This document shows positions 23,235-34,380 of a stretch of 64,000 nucleotides of DNA, piece after piece. The notes under the pieces are model-generated. The model saw only the letters and a program-made list of their open reading frames with translations. It did not search any database and was not told the origin of the DNA. The stretch covers positions 2,473,803 to 2,537,802 of the forward strand of contig NW_006500065.1 in NCBI RefSeq assembly GCF_000471905.2, written 5' to 3'. The translations under genes and the position numbers were made by a program. Positions within the stretch are counted from its first letter, which is position 1, and every line of letters starts with the position of its first letter. This DNA is from Amborella trichopoda. Taxonomy: Eukaryota; Streptophyta; Magnoliopsida; Amborellales; Amborellaceae.

Positions 23235-23656
23235 GACGACCCTAGAGGCACCAATTTGAACTGAGATTTCATTCATAGACCAATTTTTGTATGATTAATC
23301 CACAAAATTAGTTGTATGTTCTTCTCCGCATGGGTGGTCGATCTTAAGTGAAATTTATTCCCTAAGAATAATTTGGTGTTCTTCATTCAAACATATGCTC
23401 ATTTCTCACAAAATAGCCCAAAAAACAAGTTGGATTTGTCCAAGTTCAGATATGCTTAGACCTATTAGATTAGAACCCCAAAGCCCAAATCTTTTTTTGG
23501 ATTTTTAATTGCATTGTGGCATTGATTTGCACCGAGCACAAAAATTTGGTGATTAACATCAAATTTTTGGGTATGTTCTAGCTCCCCAAGCGCCATCATT
23601 AATCATTCTTTGTTTTTTTTATGGGTGAATAAGTCGGGATGACGGGCCCTACCTAT
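23234..23656. other. Spacer, nothing recognised
   Basis: AT-rich, with no repeat or motif beyond short homopolymers. Confidence 0.5.
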
Positions 23657-23708
23657 AAAAGGGGTGCAGGACAAGGACTTCCCATGAGGTCACCCATCCC
23701 AGTAGTTA
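23657..23708 (-). pseudogene. 5S rRNA-derived fragment (3' part)
   Basis: On the - strand it contains 'GGGATGGGTGACCTCATGGG' followed by 'AAGTCC' and 'TGCACCCCTTTT'. This matches the 3' third of plant 5S rRNA, with a T-run like a Pol III terminator. Weak similarity may extend upstream to about 23740, but the box A region is not recognisable, so it should not be a working gene. It could be a dispersed 5S pseudogene or part of a 5S-derived retroelement such as a SINE or a Cassandra-type TRIM. Confidence 0.7.
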
Positions 23709-23825
23709 TGTTCCCATCGAAAAACATGGGTAAAAAAGGTTGGTCAAAGGAGAAGCTAGATGGATACGGAAAGACATTAGAGGTTAAACACACGTGATTT
23801 AGACTGCTCGTACCTGAATAAAAAT

Positions 23826-24220
23826 GGGTGCAGTTTGTAAAGAGCCGAGGTTCTAAACAATCAAAGTAAAACTCACCTTCAAATAGTATTGAGAAATGTG
23901 GCTTCACTATTGGAAATTTGTGTGATAGTTTTAAAATATAGTTTTATCTTTAATTATAAAATTTAAATAGTAAAAAATAATATAGATCGAGTAGATCTAT
24001 AAAGACTTGAAAATCTGGAAAATTGACTGTTCAAAAATGTATTACAAGATACACTATTTCCAAAACTTAAAATCCATTTTTCCTCTCAGGTCCATGCATC
24101 TTGATGTCGAGATGATCAATTTAAGGATATTTAAACATTAAAACAAACCTCTTCTAATGAAATTTTGAGGCGGGTTCTAATTTGATTGTTTAGAGCCGTG
24201 GCTCTACATAACCTTTTTCC
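23826..24220 (-). mobile_element. MITE family M1, copy 1, with 9-bp target duplication
   Basis: The left end 'GGGTGCAGTTTGTAAAGAGC' pairs with the reverse complement of the right end, 'GGAAAAAGGTTATGTAGAGC'. Both then run through 'TCTAAACAATCAAA'. The flanks are an identical 9-bp AATAAAAAT (23817-23825 and 24221-24229). It is related in end sequence and length to the elements at 50989-51379 and 29057-29396. The 9-bp duplication points to the Mutator superfamily. No transposase. The strand is set so that it agrees with the other two copies. Confidence 0.8.
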
Positions 24221-24229
24221 AATAAAAAT

Positions 24230-25439
24230 TCACTACGAATCCAAAGCCCAATAAGACCTGATCTATGGTCGGGGCTGGGCCCCCTTTGTGCCCTCTGTTA
24301 AAGCTGCAAATATTTGCATGTATTGCCTGCCACAATCATCGTAAACCCATGAAATGACAGGGTACACGAGTTGAATTCACCCATTACTAAATGCGTAAGG
24401 AATAAACACAGGACATATGATGCCATATATGTCTGACAAACAAATATTAACATTATGTTTGTCAAACAAATTAACATTACGTTCCCAAACAATGTGTTTT
24501 GATTTGGATGGTGGAATACGGGCAGTAAGATAAACAAGTTCCCAAACATTTTAGAAATTTTGGATGAAATCAACATGTTTTTGTATCCAGGTACGAGTTA
24601 TCACTTTCTTAAGACATTACCTGCCCTTTATTGATAGGACCTGGTATCTATACGGCTAAGCCCGCATGTGTAGAAATGCGGGCTCCTTAATAAATCTGTT
24701 TTTGAGATTGAGTTTTGGACTTCATTTTTTAAGGACATGTAATCTCTAACATGGAGAGCATGAATATGAAAAAATAAATATATTTTAAAAACTAAAATAA
24801 ATACGAAAATATTTGGACCGTTAGTTTTTATTGTTTTTAGATAGAACACCTACTTGGATTCATCTTTAAGATGAATGCTTTATACTTCCTAGACCGCATA
24901 TATAGAAATGTGGTCCAACCTGCATGAAATAATTTTCCTTGTTGATAAGAATCGGTGTGTATCTTAGTTCTCCAAGTAAATTTGTCCACGAGATATAATT
25001 ATTTGGGTTGGTTTTACCTGGCCTGACATTGTAAGGGATGAACCCATACCCGACAAGACCCAGTTCAAGGTGAAACACAATAGAAGATGGTAAACGCATA
25101 TTTAAACATGACTTATACTTCGTTATTATTCAATGCGGAACTAAACCCACTAGTACTCTCTCTACATTTATACATAGTTTCACTCTCAATACGCACTAAT
25201 GTGAAACGACAATGTATTGAAATAACTTCTAGTATTTTTTCAGTGCAAAAATGCAACAGGATTGGGTTCCCCAACTAGTCACCTACTTAACAAGTTTCTG
25301 GATCGGTTCAGATCAATGATGCCAACCACTTTGGTGGTACGAACTAACTAAAAAGACCCAAAAAAAACGTAAGCATCCCAAGGGTCCCCCATGACTTCAA
25401 ATTAAATTAAGTGATTCTAGTTAAAATACCCTATGTAGA
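24230..25439. other. Spacer with a degenerate duplicated hairpin motif
   Basis: 'CCCGCATGTGTAGAAATGCG' (near 24660) and 'CCGCATATATAGAAATGTGG' (near 24894) are similar stem-loop phrases about 230 bp apart. They may be remnants of a dispersed repeat. No gene seen. Confidence 0.35.
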
Positions 25440-26880
25440 GTTTATGTGGTCACAAAAGGCCTTATGAGAGCTTGTATTCAAATATTTGATATAATAGAAT
25501 ATAGACTCAGTGGGAGTATAGTCATGCTGGACTAAGATTAGGCAAATGTTATTTACCGGTACTCAGGCTTGGCTTGACGTGTTAAACCAATCGAGTTGCC
25601 TAGGCATGGAATAAAACCGATGAGGGTTTAAAGAGTCATCTCTTGATGAGGTCAGAGTTGCCTAGAATTATAAGTCAATGGACTGTGTGACCCTTGGGTA
25701 TAATGGTTGGCCTTTAGAAACGAAGACCAAAACCTAATCACTGAACCATCCACACGGCATGTACATATGATAGCCGAATGGGTAAAGCGACCCACCATTG
25801 AGGTGTACATGCGCGAAAGATAACCCCTATGTACTATAAAGTTGTAGTTGCATCAGGTTTGTGTGACCATGGACTCGTCTTTAGGGAAGAACCTGTAATA
25901 CATAGATTGAGATTGTGTCCACTTGCGTCTTGGCTAACTTTGGTAACCCAATCTTGAACTCTTGCAGTGGTATTTAGGTCATGGGAACTGTTATGTCAAT
26001 TTGAGAAAGCAAGTGTGAATTATAGTCCATAGTAGGAGATGGAGTGTTTCAGCGATCCTACAATTTCTAGACCTAGTTTGATCTGATTCCCATTAAAATT
26101 ATTTGAAAATAATTATTTTAATATTAAATGTTATTTAGATTGATTATTTTATTTTTTATAAGTCTCTAAGATATTTTACTGTTACAAAATGGATTTATAA
26201 ATTAAGAGATATTCAATTTTCAGTATTTAAATATTCAGAGAGAAAAATAAAGTGATAACATTTTTCTAAAAATCACTTTCTTTGTTTTAAAATTAATATT
26301 ACTTATGGGGACCATTGTACTCCGTGGGCCCACTAAAATAAAGCTTATGGGGAGGTGCGTGGGGCCCACTGGGGGCTCCATAAGTAGCATGCCCCACATA
26401 AGAGAGAACTTCTTTTTCTAGTGGCTTGTGAAAAAAGCCATGCACTTTTGATTGAAATTTATGGAAAGTGTTTGACAGAGATTTTGATTGAAACAAGAAA
26501 GGAAAGTTTTAAAAATTAAGAGATTTGATTTTCAAGTTAAAGTATGTTAGAAAATTATGGAAGATAAAGGAAATATTTCCATATTAATTTTATTTGATGG
26601 GATTAGGTTAAGGAAACTGAAAGCTAAGGTTCTAGTACATTTCTTTTAATCATGATGACTAATTTAAGGATTGTATGAATCATATCTCTCACCCCATAAG
26701 TCTCCTACGTTCAATGGTCTTGATCTAATCTCCATAAAGATGGCTAACCCTATGAAACCCTAATCCTAGTAAAAGTCTATAAAAAGGGGGCCAAATCTCT
26801 ATAATCTCTACACCTTTCATCTCTCTTTCATCTCTCTAAGATATCTCTCCTCTCTCCCTTAGAAAAATATTGAAGAACAA
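25440..26880 (+). mobile_element. LTR-like sequence, family L1, copy 1
   Basis: Homologous to 55467-56640 in the same orientation. Shared phrases include 'GACTCAGTGGG', 'TAGGGAAGAACCTG', 'CTTTGGTAAC' and 'CAAGTGTGAATT', and both copies then become AT-rich. A TATA box (26777-26788, TCTATAAAAAGG) is followed by a CT-rich 'TCATCTCTCTAAG' tract, as in an LTR. No internal coding domain adjoins either copy, so both may be solo LTRs. Ends are approximate. Confidence 0.55.
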
Positions 26881-27600
26881 ATGGGGGACACGCAACAGCT
26901 TATGGTACCGAGAAGTGGCACGCCCCAGGTACAAGGTATTGAAACCTTGAAGTTTGCACATTGTTCTATTGCTTACATAGTTGTAAGGATAGTAGCCAAA
27001 GGATTCCCATTAATCCCGTGTGCCACTTGAGGAAGGGAACCGGTGTGAGGTGTACTACATCCGATAGAGGTAATCTTCCACATTTTTATTTTGTACTTTA
27101 CAATATTTTATTTATTATGCTTTCTTTTTCCCATAAGCAAGTGTTGGTTTTATTCATTGAATAAAAAAAGTTGTAACTAATGAAAACGAGTGAAAACCAC
27201 TTTTTGGTTATTTATTTCACATTTGTAAGTGTTCCAGCAATTGAGAAAAAAAAAATTAAAAACCACATACATCGTGTTAGATCACCTTGTCCTACTTTCA
27301 CGCCATGGCTCCAGATCAATCGAGCGATTCTCGTTCCATCGCCGATTTTTAAAACACTAACAAAAATTCAAGAAAAAGTACCTAATTTTCTAGACTTTCA
27401 TCCATGTGCTTGGGTGGGTAGGCCAATAATACATGAGTAGATACACATTGCACAGAGATCAAACAAAGACAAAACCAAAACCAAGTAGTGCATATTACCA
27501 TGATGGTAAAAAAAAGAACCTTTGGTTGCCCCAAAACAAGACTGGCCCCGACACCAACTACGTGGTGGGTGGGGGGGTCACTCATTGAAACATCGCTTCT
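26881..27600. other. Spacer, nothing recognised
   Basis: May include the end of the preceding LTR. Short ORFs here show no known motif. Confidence 0.4.
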
Positions 27601-27636
27601 TTGTTAGGGGTGTGCTTTCTCTACTGACCCACACCG

Positions 27637-27674
27637 CACGTGGCTCCCACATCCGACAAAGGCCCTCGCACGTG
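27637..27674 (+). promoter_or_regulatory. Pair of G-boxes upstream of the DVL-like gene
   Basis: Two CACGTG palindromes at 27637-27642 and 27669-27674, 32 bp apart (three helical turns), lie about 160-200 bp before the start codon. G-boxes are bound by bZIP and bHLH factors in light and abscisic acid responses. Their role here is inferred. Confidence 0.5.
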
Positions 27675-27757
27675 CATTAATCCTCTAATTCAAAGGCACC
27701 ATCACTGGCCTGAAAAGCCAGGCCTCGTCTTTCTGCACTTTCCCCTCCAGACTCTGT

Positions 27758-27765
27758 GATATAAT
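27758..27765 (+). promoter_or_regulatory. Possible TATA element of the DVL-like gene
   Basis: GATATAAT lies 70 bp before the start codon and is followed by a purine-rich leader (27770-27825). It is a weak match, supported mainly by position. Confidence 0.35.
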
Positions 27766-27835
27766 GAGATGAGCAAAGGAAGAAGAGAAACAAGGAGAAG
27801 AAAGAGAACTAGAAGAAAGGGTTACCTTTCTTCAC

Positions 27836-28045
27836 ATGGGTGAGTGCTATTCCAAGCCATCTCAAGGGAATGGTAGAGAAGCGAGGGAGCGAGAAGCAGA
27901 GGAAGATGGCAGTCGGCGCCTCGGAGAGAGATGCATCTCGATGGCGAGGGAGAAGAGGTCGAGGCTCTACATTGCAAGTAAATGTGCTGCAATGCTACTC
28001 TGTTGGCACGAACATGCGAGTGACCGTGACACGTCTCGAACCTGA
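27836..28045 (+). CDS. DVL/ROTUNDIFOLIA-like small polypeptide (69 aa)
   Basis: Members of this plant family are small polypeptides that associate with the plasma membrane and, when overexpressed, alter polar cell proliferation and organ shape. The 69-residue product has a charged N-terminal half (residues 14-32, rich in Glu and Arg). It is followed by the family domain at about 28-60, which includes 'RRLGERC', 'REKRSRLYI' and 'CAAMLLCWHEH'. In known members this reads roughly RRLGK...KEQ(R/K)xRxYIIRRC..MLLCWH, so the domain is well preserved. The usual Arg-Arg before the Cys is Ser-Lys here, and two Ala flank it. The first ATG in frame is used, intronless as is usual for the family. GC content is higher than in the flanks. 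Two G-boxes and a TATA-like site lie upstream. It is the only host gene I can support in the window. A retained but inactive copy is possible. Confidence 0.75.
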   Translation: MGECYSKPSQGNGREAREREAEEDGSRRLGERCISMAREKRSRLYIASKCAAMLLCWHEHASDRDTSRT

Positions 28046-28572
28046 ACTTGAAACGGAGCCGCAACACCCCGCATCACAGTGAGAGTCCCGGGTTGGGTTG
28101 GTTCATATGCGAAACTTGCTATGTTCTCTATTCTTTAGGGAAGAAATGAACCACAAGTATTGTAGGGGTGTGCTACTCTTGTTTCCTGGAGAGAATTGGG
28201 CCTGTTCAAGAGCAGTGGAATGTCATTTCCAAAAATGCCTGATGGCTTAGGTACTTGAGAAGAAGAGAATAATAGGGGCGTTGTGATCTGCCCACACCCG
28301 CTAGGGTCTTCCTCACAGATCCATCCAACGAGACTCTAGACGACGATGACCTTGATAGGGAGCTACTAATCATGACGAATGCATTAACTTCCTACTTGAT
28401 GTTGAAATTGGACCGGTTTGATCTCATCAAAAATTGATGTCTCCTTGCATGATATAAAATCCAAGTATTAAATTGGTTGACTTACTTATCCTTTAATTGC
28501 GAACCGTCTCTCCAGAGATTGTGAAGATGTTCCACTTAAAAATATTCTTACTATTTCTTGTAATTCATAATT
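28046..28572. other. Presumed 3' flank of the DVL-like gene, then spacer
   Basis: The first 200-250 bp could be the 3' untranslated region. No clear poly(A) signal was identified. The rest is unremarkable. Confidence 0.4.
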
Positions 28573-28902
28573 AGGGATGGCAATAGGGTCAACTTGACCT
28601 GTTTCCGAGTCCGGATCCTGGTCTCGGTCCATGTTTTGAACCCAAGGTCAGGTCCGGATCCAAATGACTTGGACCAAAGCGAGGTCAGGTTCATGCGTGG
28701 ACGCTATAGAGTCAGGTCCGATTGAGGGCCAGGATCGACCCGAACCCATATAAAATACAGAAAAAAATATATATTACATATATAAAATAATTCTTTTCTT
28801 AATTATTTCTAGACTCAGATCTAGCTCAAGTCACTTGGACCCCGACCAAGGTCAACGCCCATGAGGGTGTCTAGGTCGACCAGACCCGACCGTTTCCACC
28901 CT
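28573..28902. mobile_element. MITE-like element, GC-rich, 330 bp
   Basis: The left end AGGGATGGCAATAGGGTC pairs imperfectly with the reverse complement of the right end, AGGGTGGAAACGGTCGGGTC. The interior repeats 'GGTCAGGTCCGGATCC'-like phrases. The layout resembles common plant elements that start (T)AGGGxTGGCAA. No target duplication was found. Confidence 0.5.
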
Positions 28903-29056
28903 TATTGATCCTCGAAAGTAGATCCCGTTCCAATAGCTCATATTGACACTCGACGGCCTCTTATCACACCACAACTAAATCGCCTTTTCATTGTTTTACA
29001 TAATGAGGGACATCCTAGTCTTTAGAGGAGCTTCATCCCGATTTGAAAAATTCACT

Positions 29057-29396
29057 AGAAAAAGTTGTTTCAATACCAAATAAACTATCAAATCTGATCA
29101 TCTGGATCATGAGATACATGAACATAAAAAAAAATGAATTTCAAGTCTTGGAAATAGTAAATCTCATAATACATTATCTAGACCATCAATTTTTCAAGAT
29201 TTTTAAGTGTTATTAGATCTGTTTGATCTACACTATTTTTTTAGCTTTAAAATTTATAATTAGAGATGAAAATAAATTTTCAGGCCATCATAATGATTTT
29301 TTATACCGAAACGACATCTTTCAACACTGTTTAAAAGTGTACCTTACTTTGATTGTTCAGGCATCAACCTTATACAAACAACACCCTTCTTTTTAT
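29057..29396 (+). mobile_element. MITE family M1, copy 2
   Basis: The right end reads, in reverse complement, GGGTGTTGTTTGTATAAGGT, then 'GAACAATCAAAG'. The interior shares 'CATTATCTAGACC(A/G)TC' and 'TTTTTCAAGATTT' with the copy at 50989-51379. The left end ('AGAAAAAGTTGTTTCAATAC') is more degraded, and the target duplication is not clear. Confidence 0.6.
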
Positions 29397-29568
29397 AGCA
29401 TGCTTTTTTGTGATGACTCGGCGGGGGTGGAAAAGTTTGTGGCCCCTTAGGATGGTATTGCCACTTGTTCTCACCTCCCTAGCTTAAATAATTTAAATAA
29501 GTGTTTTAAAACTAGTATCACTAGGGCAAAGCTTTCACCACAAATCCATATTAAATTGTTAGATTCAA
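29397..29568. other. Spacer, nothing recognised
   Basis: Short AT-rich interval with no repeat. Confidence 0.4.
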
Positions 29569-29824
29569 TGTTTTAAAATGCGGGATGTGGCCCGATACGT
29601 TGGGGGGCCGATGGTAATGTAGCTCGATGCAGTCTAGATGCGAATACATCGTCTAGATGCAGTCAATAAATATATGAAAATTTAAAAAAATCTAAAAAAA
29701 ATAGGTTAATGCATAGAAAAAAATATAGAGGTGATTTATGTGATAGTAGGTTTTAATTTATTCTCTAACTCCAAAAGTATCACCTATTAGAAACTAGAAC
29801 TAATGCATTCTTTTCTTTGCCTCT

Positions 29825-30340
29825 AGATATTTGATTTATCTCAATAAATTTTGGGATATCTTTTAGTTTCTTATGTACACGGGAATCCTATTTTGTAGGA
29901 TTTGAAATTATGCAGTTATAGGAAAGAGTAAAGAGGTTGTACGTGATGAGATTCCATGTATCTTGGAGTTCTTATTTTATAGGAAAGATATCCTAGCTAA
30001 ACTATAAATGGGAAATACGGTCACGTGGGTCTCTTGGGAATCTTCTTTATATAAGTTATCCTTTGTAGGGAAAAAAAAATAGAGAGAAAATGGTTAGTTT
30101 TCTTTAATCCTTAGGTGGATATTCTAAGGAGATAAATACCTTGTTTTAGGCTTGAGAGAGATGACTTGTATTTTTCACCCTTGCATAGTATTTTTCTTAT
30201 TAGTGGAAGAGAATTTTGCTGCTTTATAGGGGTAGGCAACTTGACGAACCACGTAAATGTTTGTATTCATGTGGGGTGTATGTTTTATGCTTTATTTTTC
30301 GTATTATGGCTTGTACTCATGTCTACTTTATTTCTAGCCG
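29825..30340 (+). mobile_element. Copia-like solo LTR (nested)
   Basis: The order is typical of a copia LTR: a TATA box (30048-30055, TTATATAAG), then the 'GGGTAGGCAACTTG' and 'CGAACCACGTAAAT' phrases (30228-30258), and T-rich sequence downstream. No 'TGGTATCAGAG' primer site follows, which suggests a solo LTR. Boundaries are approximate. Confidence 0.4.
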
Positions 30341-30560
30341 GATAAGTACATGAACTGTGGTAGGATCCAACTTTTGAATTCATGTTTTCGCATCTAAAAA
30401 GGCTATTAAATCCTAACAAAAACGTCGCTAAAACTTCTTCAAATCATCAACCATAAATCAACCAATATAAAAATCTAAGAATTTCAAAAAAATAAATTTC
30501 CTCTACTTTTTTTTTATTAATTTGATGAAGTAAACACCACGGATGTGGCTGTTTTTGGTA

Positions 30561-30587
30561 GTTTGGGGGGGTTAATACCCCCCAAAC
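30561..30587. other. Perfect 10-bp GC hairpin
   Basis: GTTTGGGGGG (30561-30570) and CCCCCCAAAC (30578-30587) are exact complements around a 7-base loop. Confidence 0.85.
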
Positions 30588-30790
30588 CCTTTCCCCCCTT
30601 TTTTTGAGGCTTAAAAAGTCGAAAATACCCATTCTCGAGCGGTTATTTTTTCGCATTACTTGCTGGCCGCATATGCGAAGGGTTGCGGTGCATATTCGGG
30701 CACATCCTTCCAAAGCGCATATGCGGCTCATGGCCTCATGCTATGAGGTTCCCAGTGCATAACCCATTATGTGGCCGCATTTTAAAACCA

Positions 30791-31388
30791 TGACAACCCC
30801 ATGCTATCTCAAAACTGTTTCGGTTCCTATTGATTCCCATCCAAATTAACGATCCAAATCCAAAATCATCCAATTTTAAAAAATTAATATCAATTCAATA
30901 CATCTTAACACCACTTAAACCTCCTAAAATTAAGCAAATTAAGGTCTGTGCTAAAGCTAAACAAGTGTCTCGAGTTCCCCCTCGTTGAGGGGATACTTAT
31001 TGCGCGCTCTGCATCGTCATATGACTTATACCATGTTTGTTAGTGTTGCCTTTATGAAGTGTGGTTTTCATCTTCATACCACTCACTATCATAGTGCCTT
31101 TTGTTTTTCTTTTTACTTTTTTTGTTTTTCGGTTTGTTTTTCTCTTATAAGAAACGAAGGTACAACTGGCATGAGGGCTGCCTCGTACGATGAAAAAGTA
31201 AGTGACAACACAAAATGCTGGTTCAATGCATTTTCAAACTATTGGAAATGGAGGGTGGAAAGATTTCACATATGCTTTTGATAGAGTAATAATCGGATGA
31301 CATTGATCGTGTTTCTAGGTACGAGCCTAGTTATACAATATTTGTTCTTTACTGATCGAAAATATTATGTATCAATTTTTTTTGGTAA
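30791..31388. other. Spacer with an unassigned forward ORF
   Basis: An ORF of 98 codons at 30985-31281 is rich in Phe, Ser and Cys through a T-rich stretch, and shows no family motif. I do not believe it is a gene. Confidence 0.4.
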
Positions 31389-31393
31389 TTACC

Positions 31394-32202
31394 TATTTAT
31401 AGTGTAAAATCAGAGAGATTTTCAAAAGAAGATCCCGCATATCTGAATACCACAAATTGATTTTTTAAAAAAAGTAATAGAGAATGTGGGGAAAATCAAA
31501 TTCTGATATGACGCCAGATCTGCTAAAAAATGAGCATATCTGTTCTCAGATCAGTGGCAGAGCCAACATAGGTCCAAAATATGAAACACTGAATAAAAAA
31601 GCAATAAACTAACTATTTTTAATTAAAATGTAATGAAATAGAAAAAAAATAATAAAAGAGTAATAAACGATACCAAACCATACCAGATGACCCGAGACTC
31701 CCAAGCCTTCAAGGGCTCGTCTGTATCATAACTAGTGTCCTCTTTGCCTCCCTACCTCTTTGATTCGGATGTCGACTAGCAGATCTCTGGTGTAGAAGGG
31801 TTGTTGTGCCCTAAAGATAGTTTAGGTCTAGGGTTGTTGTAACTTAGGTCTAGGTTTTTCAGGATTAGGGTTCAAAGTTAGGATTTTTCTCTCTGAGGGA
31901 GTCTCTATGTTTCTAAAGCCGTAGTCTAGGGTTTCAATCTTTTTCTCCCCAAATGGCCACGAAAAAGAGACTTTATAAGGGCCATAGATCTGTTGGAAAG
32001 GATAACTGCTGGAAAGGATAACTTCTAAAAGCTGAGGATTTGCTAGGTGTAGAATGGATGACTACTAAAAGCTGAGGATTTGCTAGGTGTGGATCATAGG
32101 ATGGGACCATGGAATGTGGTGGTTTATGGTTTAGGGTTCTACTGAAATAGTGTGGTCCTATGAGTTCAGAAAATCCATGGAATTTGTCAATTTTAAAATG
32201 GG
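31394..32202 (-). repeat. 3' LTR of the non-coding element
   Basis: Homologous to 35082-35847 over its length. It has a small internal duplication ('GGAAAGGATAACT' and 'AAAAGCTGAGGATTTGCTAG', each twice) that the other LTR shares only in part. Confidence 0.85.
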
Positions 32203-32640
32203 TACGAGTCTCGGCTCGGACCAAGAGTGGGTCTAAGTTCGGACCTGAGTGTGAGCCTGGTTCGGACCTGAACAGAGCTGGGTGTAAGCCTGGGCTTGGA
32301 CCAGGAGGGTTTTGAAGATCAAACTGGGTGTGGACCTGAACTAGATCAAGGTTGGTTTAGGCACGAGCCCTTGGCTCGGACCAAAAGGGGGCCTAGGTTC
32401 GGACCTGGGTGTGAACCTGGTTCGGACCTGGGCTAGGCTGGGTATAAGCCTGAACTTGGACCCATAGAGTTTCGATGATCAGACCAGGTCTGAACCCGAA
32501 CTGGATCAAAGATGAACTAGGAACGAGCCTTCAGCTTGGACCAAGAGGGGGCCTAAGTTCGGACTAAGGCAAAACCTGGTTAGGACCTGGCCTAAGCTGG
32601 GTACAAGCTTGGGCTTGGACCCAGAGGGTTCAGCTCAGAC
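32202..32640. repeat. Three tandem copies of a ~158-bp unit
   Basis: Copies begin near 32202, 32361 and 32521. Each runs from 'ACGAGxCTxxGCTxGGACCA' through 'GGTTCGGACCTGGG' to a 'GAACTxGATCAA' end. Within each unit a shorter 'TTCGGACCTG' phrase repeats. Confidence 0.85.
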
Positions 32641-32709
32641 CCAAAGTAGGTCTGGACTGAGATCTAAGATTAACCAACAAAAATAAGCAAGTAGGTGATC
32701 CTGGATTTT

Positions 32710-34380
32710 TTTTTTTTTTGATGAATAGAGAAAAGCGGCAAATGTTGAATCACAAGCAAAGAAATGCAAAAGATTTTTTTTTTTTTACAATTTTCTTTTT
32801 TTGGAAAGTGGGAGAGGCCTAAAGTTGTTTTTGTTTTTAAAGTGAAGATTCTTGTTTTTTAGAAACGGAAGTGGCTTTAAAAAAACAGCAACTTTAGTAG
32901 CAAAACTGACTTCTTTTTTTTTAAAAAAAAAATAGGCCTTCAAAATTTTCTTCTTTGTTTTTGTTTTTTTTGGCAAAGATTTTTTTGTTTGTTAAGATGA
33001 AGAAATTTCTTTTTTTTTTTTTGTTGAGGTTTCCTTTTCTTCTTTTTTTTTTGAAACAAAGAGAGTTCCAAACAAAAGTTTCTTTTTTAACAAAATTTTA
33101 TTTTTGAAAATGAGAAAGTTCTTTAAAGTCTTTTTTTTTTTAGCAAGATGCATTTAAAAGTTTTTTTTTTTGAAGAAGAAGAAGAAGAAAGTGGCTTAAA
33201 AAAAAAGTAACTTTTAGCAAAAGAGAATTTTTTTTTTTTTTGAAACCAAATAAGCTTTAAGATTTTTGTTTTCTTTTTTTTCTTGCAAAGCAAATTTTCT
33301 TTGTTTAGAAATGAGAAAGGCCTTAAAAGTTTTTTTTTATTGTTTAAATAAGATGGCCTTAAAAGAAATTTTATTATTTTTTTAGAAAAATGATTTTTAG
33401 GATTTTTTATTTTATTTTTTTTGAAAAAGATGCACTGTGAAAAGTTTTTTTTTTTTTAAACAAAGAGGCCTAAAAAAAGTGCTGAAAATATCTCTTTTTT
33501 TTTTTTTTTTGGAGGGAAAGAAAGTGATTTTTTTTTTCGAGATCTACTTCTAAATAGATAATGCAAAATAGGGACATAAGCAAAAAGTAAGGAAATAAAA
33601 CTCTAATCTAGCTATAAAAATGAGAGATAAAGAATTTCACAACTAATCTATCCACATATAAGGATAAAGCAACAGATAAGGAATTTGACAACTGAATCTA
33701 CTATTTTTTTATTATTTTTTTTATTTTTTGAAAAACAAAGATGCTTAAAAAAGAAGAAGCAATTTTTGACAAAAGAGATTTTTTTTTTTTCACAAAGTTT
33801 TTTTTTCTTTAAAAAAAAGATGGAAGACTTGAAAATGAACAAGAGATAGTGCAAGTCTTTTTTTCTTTTTTTTTTCCCACACAAATACGCCAAAAAAAAT
33901 GCTGACTTTTTTTTAATGGCTAAATATGCAATTTTCTTTTTCTTTTTGGCCTTTTTTTATTTATTTATAAGAAAGATGGCCTCAAATACACACTTTTTTT
34001 TTTTTTGGTACATAGAATGGCCTTAAAAGACAATAAAACAATTTTTTTTTTAAAACAGAAAGGCCTTTTTTTTTTTTTTGAAAAAGAAGAAAGTTTTTAT
34101 TTTTATTTTTTTTGGAGATAGAATCGCCTTACAAAAACGAAAATTTCACAACAACAATCCTTGTTTTTCTCTGTTTTTTTCTATTTTCTTTTAACCTAAA
34201 GGCCCTAAAGTTTTTACCTTTTTAAAATAATAATTAATAATAAAAGAGCAAAACAATGGTTTTTTTTTTTTGAAAGTGAAATGGCCCCAAAAACGTTACT
34301 TTTTTTTTTGCGAAGCCCAAGAGGCCTTACAACAATTTTTTTTTTTTATAGAGACCAAAAAAAAAAAATTTGCAGAAAAC
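32710..34380. repeat. T-rich tract of short A/T homopolymer repeats
   Basis: About 1.7 kb in which runs of 8-14 T are separated every 30-70 bp by phrases such as 'GAAAGATGGCCTTAAAAG'. The spacing and shared 'GGCCTTAAAA' phrase suggest a degraded tandem array. The lysine/phenylalanine-rich reverse ORFs here are by-products. Confidence 0.8.

Larger units (their letters stand above)
29569..30790. mobile_element. Inverted-repeat element with 'GTTTTAAAATGCGG' ends
   Basis: The left end TGTTTTAAAATGCGGGATGT pairs with the reverse complement of the right end, TGGTTTTAAAATGCGGCCAC. GC-rich, weakly inverted segments lie just inside each end. The middle holds a copia-like LTR (about 29825-30340) and a perfect hairpin (30561-30587), so later insertions have enlarged it. 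No target duplication found. Confidence 0.5.

Noticed and set aside
23084..23276. Reverse ORFs with poly-Ile and poly-Asn
   Set aside because: Direct translation of the (TTA)n microsatellite.
23657..23708. Working 5S rRNA gene
   Set aside because: The 5' two thirds and box A are missing or unrecognisable.
27840..28082. Alternative 80-codon ORF overlapping the DVL-like gene
   Set aside because: Different frame, no family motif; the DVL domain lies in the other frame.
30985..31281. 98-codon forward ORF as a gene
   Set aside because: No motif, composition driven by T-rich sequence, no supporting context.
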